Of a stretch of 64,000 nucleotides of DNA, positions 62,845 through 64,000 are shown one piece after another. The notes under the pieces were generated by a model. That model ran no database searches and had not been told where the DNA came from. It saw only the letters and a list, made by a program, of their open reading frames with translations. Made by a program: the position numbers and the translations under genes. The DNA is from Erpobdella octoculata. Its lineage: Eukaryota; Annelida; Clitellata; Hirudinida; Erpobdellidae. The DNA is taken from positions 24,842,062 to 24,906,061 of the forward strand of contig OZ022244.1 in NCBI GenBank assembly GCA_963978895.1. The letters run 5' to 3'. How positions within the stretch are numbered: the first letter of the stretch is position 1; every line of letters begins with the position of its first letter.

Positions 62845-62945
62845 ATAAATGAATGTTTGTATGTATGTATGTATGTATGTATGTATGTCCTTTATGCATT
62901 GCTTCACCATTCATCCGATCGTAATGAAATTTTCACACAACCTTT
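62845..62945 (-). mobile_element. Non-LTR retroelement tail, inverted
   Basis: The complement matches the 3' end of the GLG1 intron 4 copy: the 'aaaatttcattacgatcgga' phrase, the GCATAAAG phrase and the CATACATA tail. Confidence 0.6.
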
Positions 62946-63270
62946 AAGTTTTAATTTATCTATTCTTTTTTTTAATAGTTGCGTAAAAAACATGTCAACT
63001 CTTGTGTTACTTTCTTTTGAAACATGAAATAGATTATTATTATTATTATTATTATTATTAAACAGTTGATAACGCAACATATGTCTGTCAAATTACATTA
63101 AGTGAAAATGACGAAATCGCAGTTGCGGACCAGCCATGGCGGTCAGTGACAGAAAGCTTTACGATAGAGGTGAGTTTTCAAACGAGATTTGAAGCAATTG
63201 ATGGAAGACAGATCTTTTGTTAACTCAATGGGTAAATTATTCCAGACGGTAGGCGCGACATGACAAAAAG

Positions 63271-63471
63271 CTCAAGAGATGTGCGAGTTCTTAAAATGTT
63301 CTTATAAAAGTGGCTCAGACTACCCGGTGATCAGTTTTTTGGAAGCAAAAATAAAAAGGCGATTTCGAAAATTTTTAGGAAAAGTGGTTCCTAAGATAGA
63401 TTTATAGAAAAAATGGTGAGCCTTCAGAACAAGTTGCTCCCTCCCCCAAGGTTTTGCTAAAATGACGTCCC
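63271..63471. mobile_element. 3'-end fragment of the CAGGGACGTCA hAT-type family
   Basis: It ends TGACGTCCCTG at 63471 and parallels 39880-40072 ('agatgtgcgag', 'ggtgatcagttttttgg', 'caagttgc'). The left end was not found. 62946-63270 and 63472-64000 hold no recognised gene, only an ATT run at 63031-63060. Confidence 0.65.
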
Positions 63472-64000
63472 TGCTTATATAATGGGATTTTGAGGTTACA
63501 CTACATGAAACTGGAACTGTCGACTGAGTATCATCAATTCTGGGAGTACATTTGCCCTCAAGCAATAACAGCCACCATTGGTCCAATGACATTTTGTCCA
63601 GCTACCAAGCCTATTAGAATCAAAATAAATTAAGTTATAATAAGCTTTTAAGTCTAAAGTAGTGCCGCGAGGCGTTATGTATATTATTTTGCTTTAGTGA
63701 TCCAAAAAGTTACATAGCTACATGAAAACCCAACATGTCTAAAAATAGAAATAGTTGATGTATGTGACCTAAGTCAGCAAGGACGTTCTCATCGTGGTCA
63801 TCTACTATTGCGCGGATTTTGAGATGGAGGTCCAGGTTTTGTTTTCAAAAATTGCTATAAAATTTTTTAAGCAAGCGACAAAAACATTTACTTCAAGCGT
63901 TTCTTTTAAAAATAATTTGCAGTACCGAGCTGAGAGCGATTGCTTTGGGGAAATTAAAGTTCCTGCTGACAAGTACTATGGATCCAACACGGCTAGATCT

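Overview
The window is AT-rich nuclear DNA from a metazoan. The evidence is four intron-dense genes with GT-AG introns whose exons join in phase and whose proteins match animal-wide families: TMEM209, BORCS6, EI24 and GLG1. The gene set and repeat load suggest an invertebrate. An arthropod is plausible, but the sequence alone does not fix the clade. One 200-base assembly gap lies at 44931-45130.

Layout. 1-3.1 kb: a triplicated 539-bp repeat unit and inverted-repeat elements. 3.1-4.5 kb (-): a secreted or membrane leucine-rich-repeat protein. 5.1-10.4 kb (-): TMEM209, 15 coding exons. 10.4-13.5 kb: retroelement debris and a hAT-type element. 13.5-15.3 kb (-): BORCS6, six exons. 17.0-19.3 kb (+): EI24, nine exons, divergent from BORCS6. 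19.3-23.8 kb: microsatellites, a small MITE and unrecognised ORFs. 23.8-36.1 kb (+): GLG1, 25 exons. 36.1-40.1 kb: a run of MITEs, a tRNA-derived SINE and three hAT-type elements. 40.6-42.8 kb (+): an intronless SH2-kinase-like gene broken by two frameshifts and lacking the key catalytic and phosphotyrosine-binding residues. 43-48 kb: repeats, the gap, a dead LINE reverse transcriptase fragment and long microsatellites. 48.2-49.0 kb (-): an intronless RING-finger membrane protein.

49.0-62.6 kb is the standout region, a four-level nest of transposons with target duplications visible at each level. A pogo-like element (49023-62630, TA duplication, broken transposase) was invaded by an 11-kb element of unknown class (49505-60467). 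That element has 266-bp near-identical inverted termini, an 8-bp duplication and a 194-bp satellite array. It holds a Mutator-like (MULE) remnant (53310-59897, 8-bp duplication) with a PHD-like zinc-finger gene and the C-terminal part of a transposase. That remnant was in turn invaded by a second, apparently intact MULE (54200-58226, 9-bp duplication) encoding a 799-residue C2H2-DDE-SWIM transposase. 62.6-64 kb: a TA-centred palindrome, a retroelement tail and a hAT fragment.

The host genes have no shared pathway beyond endomembrane roles: GLG1 in the Golgi, EI24 in the ER, TMEM209 at the nuclear envelope and BORCS6 at the lysosome. They are independent transcription units. Gene models here come from splice-site reading plus remembered family sequence; no alignment program was run.
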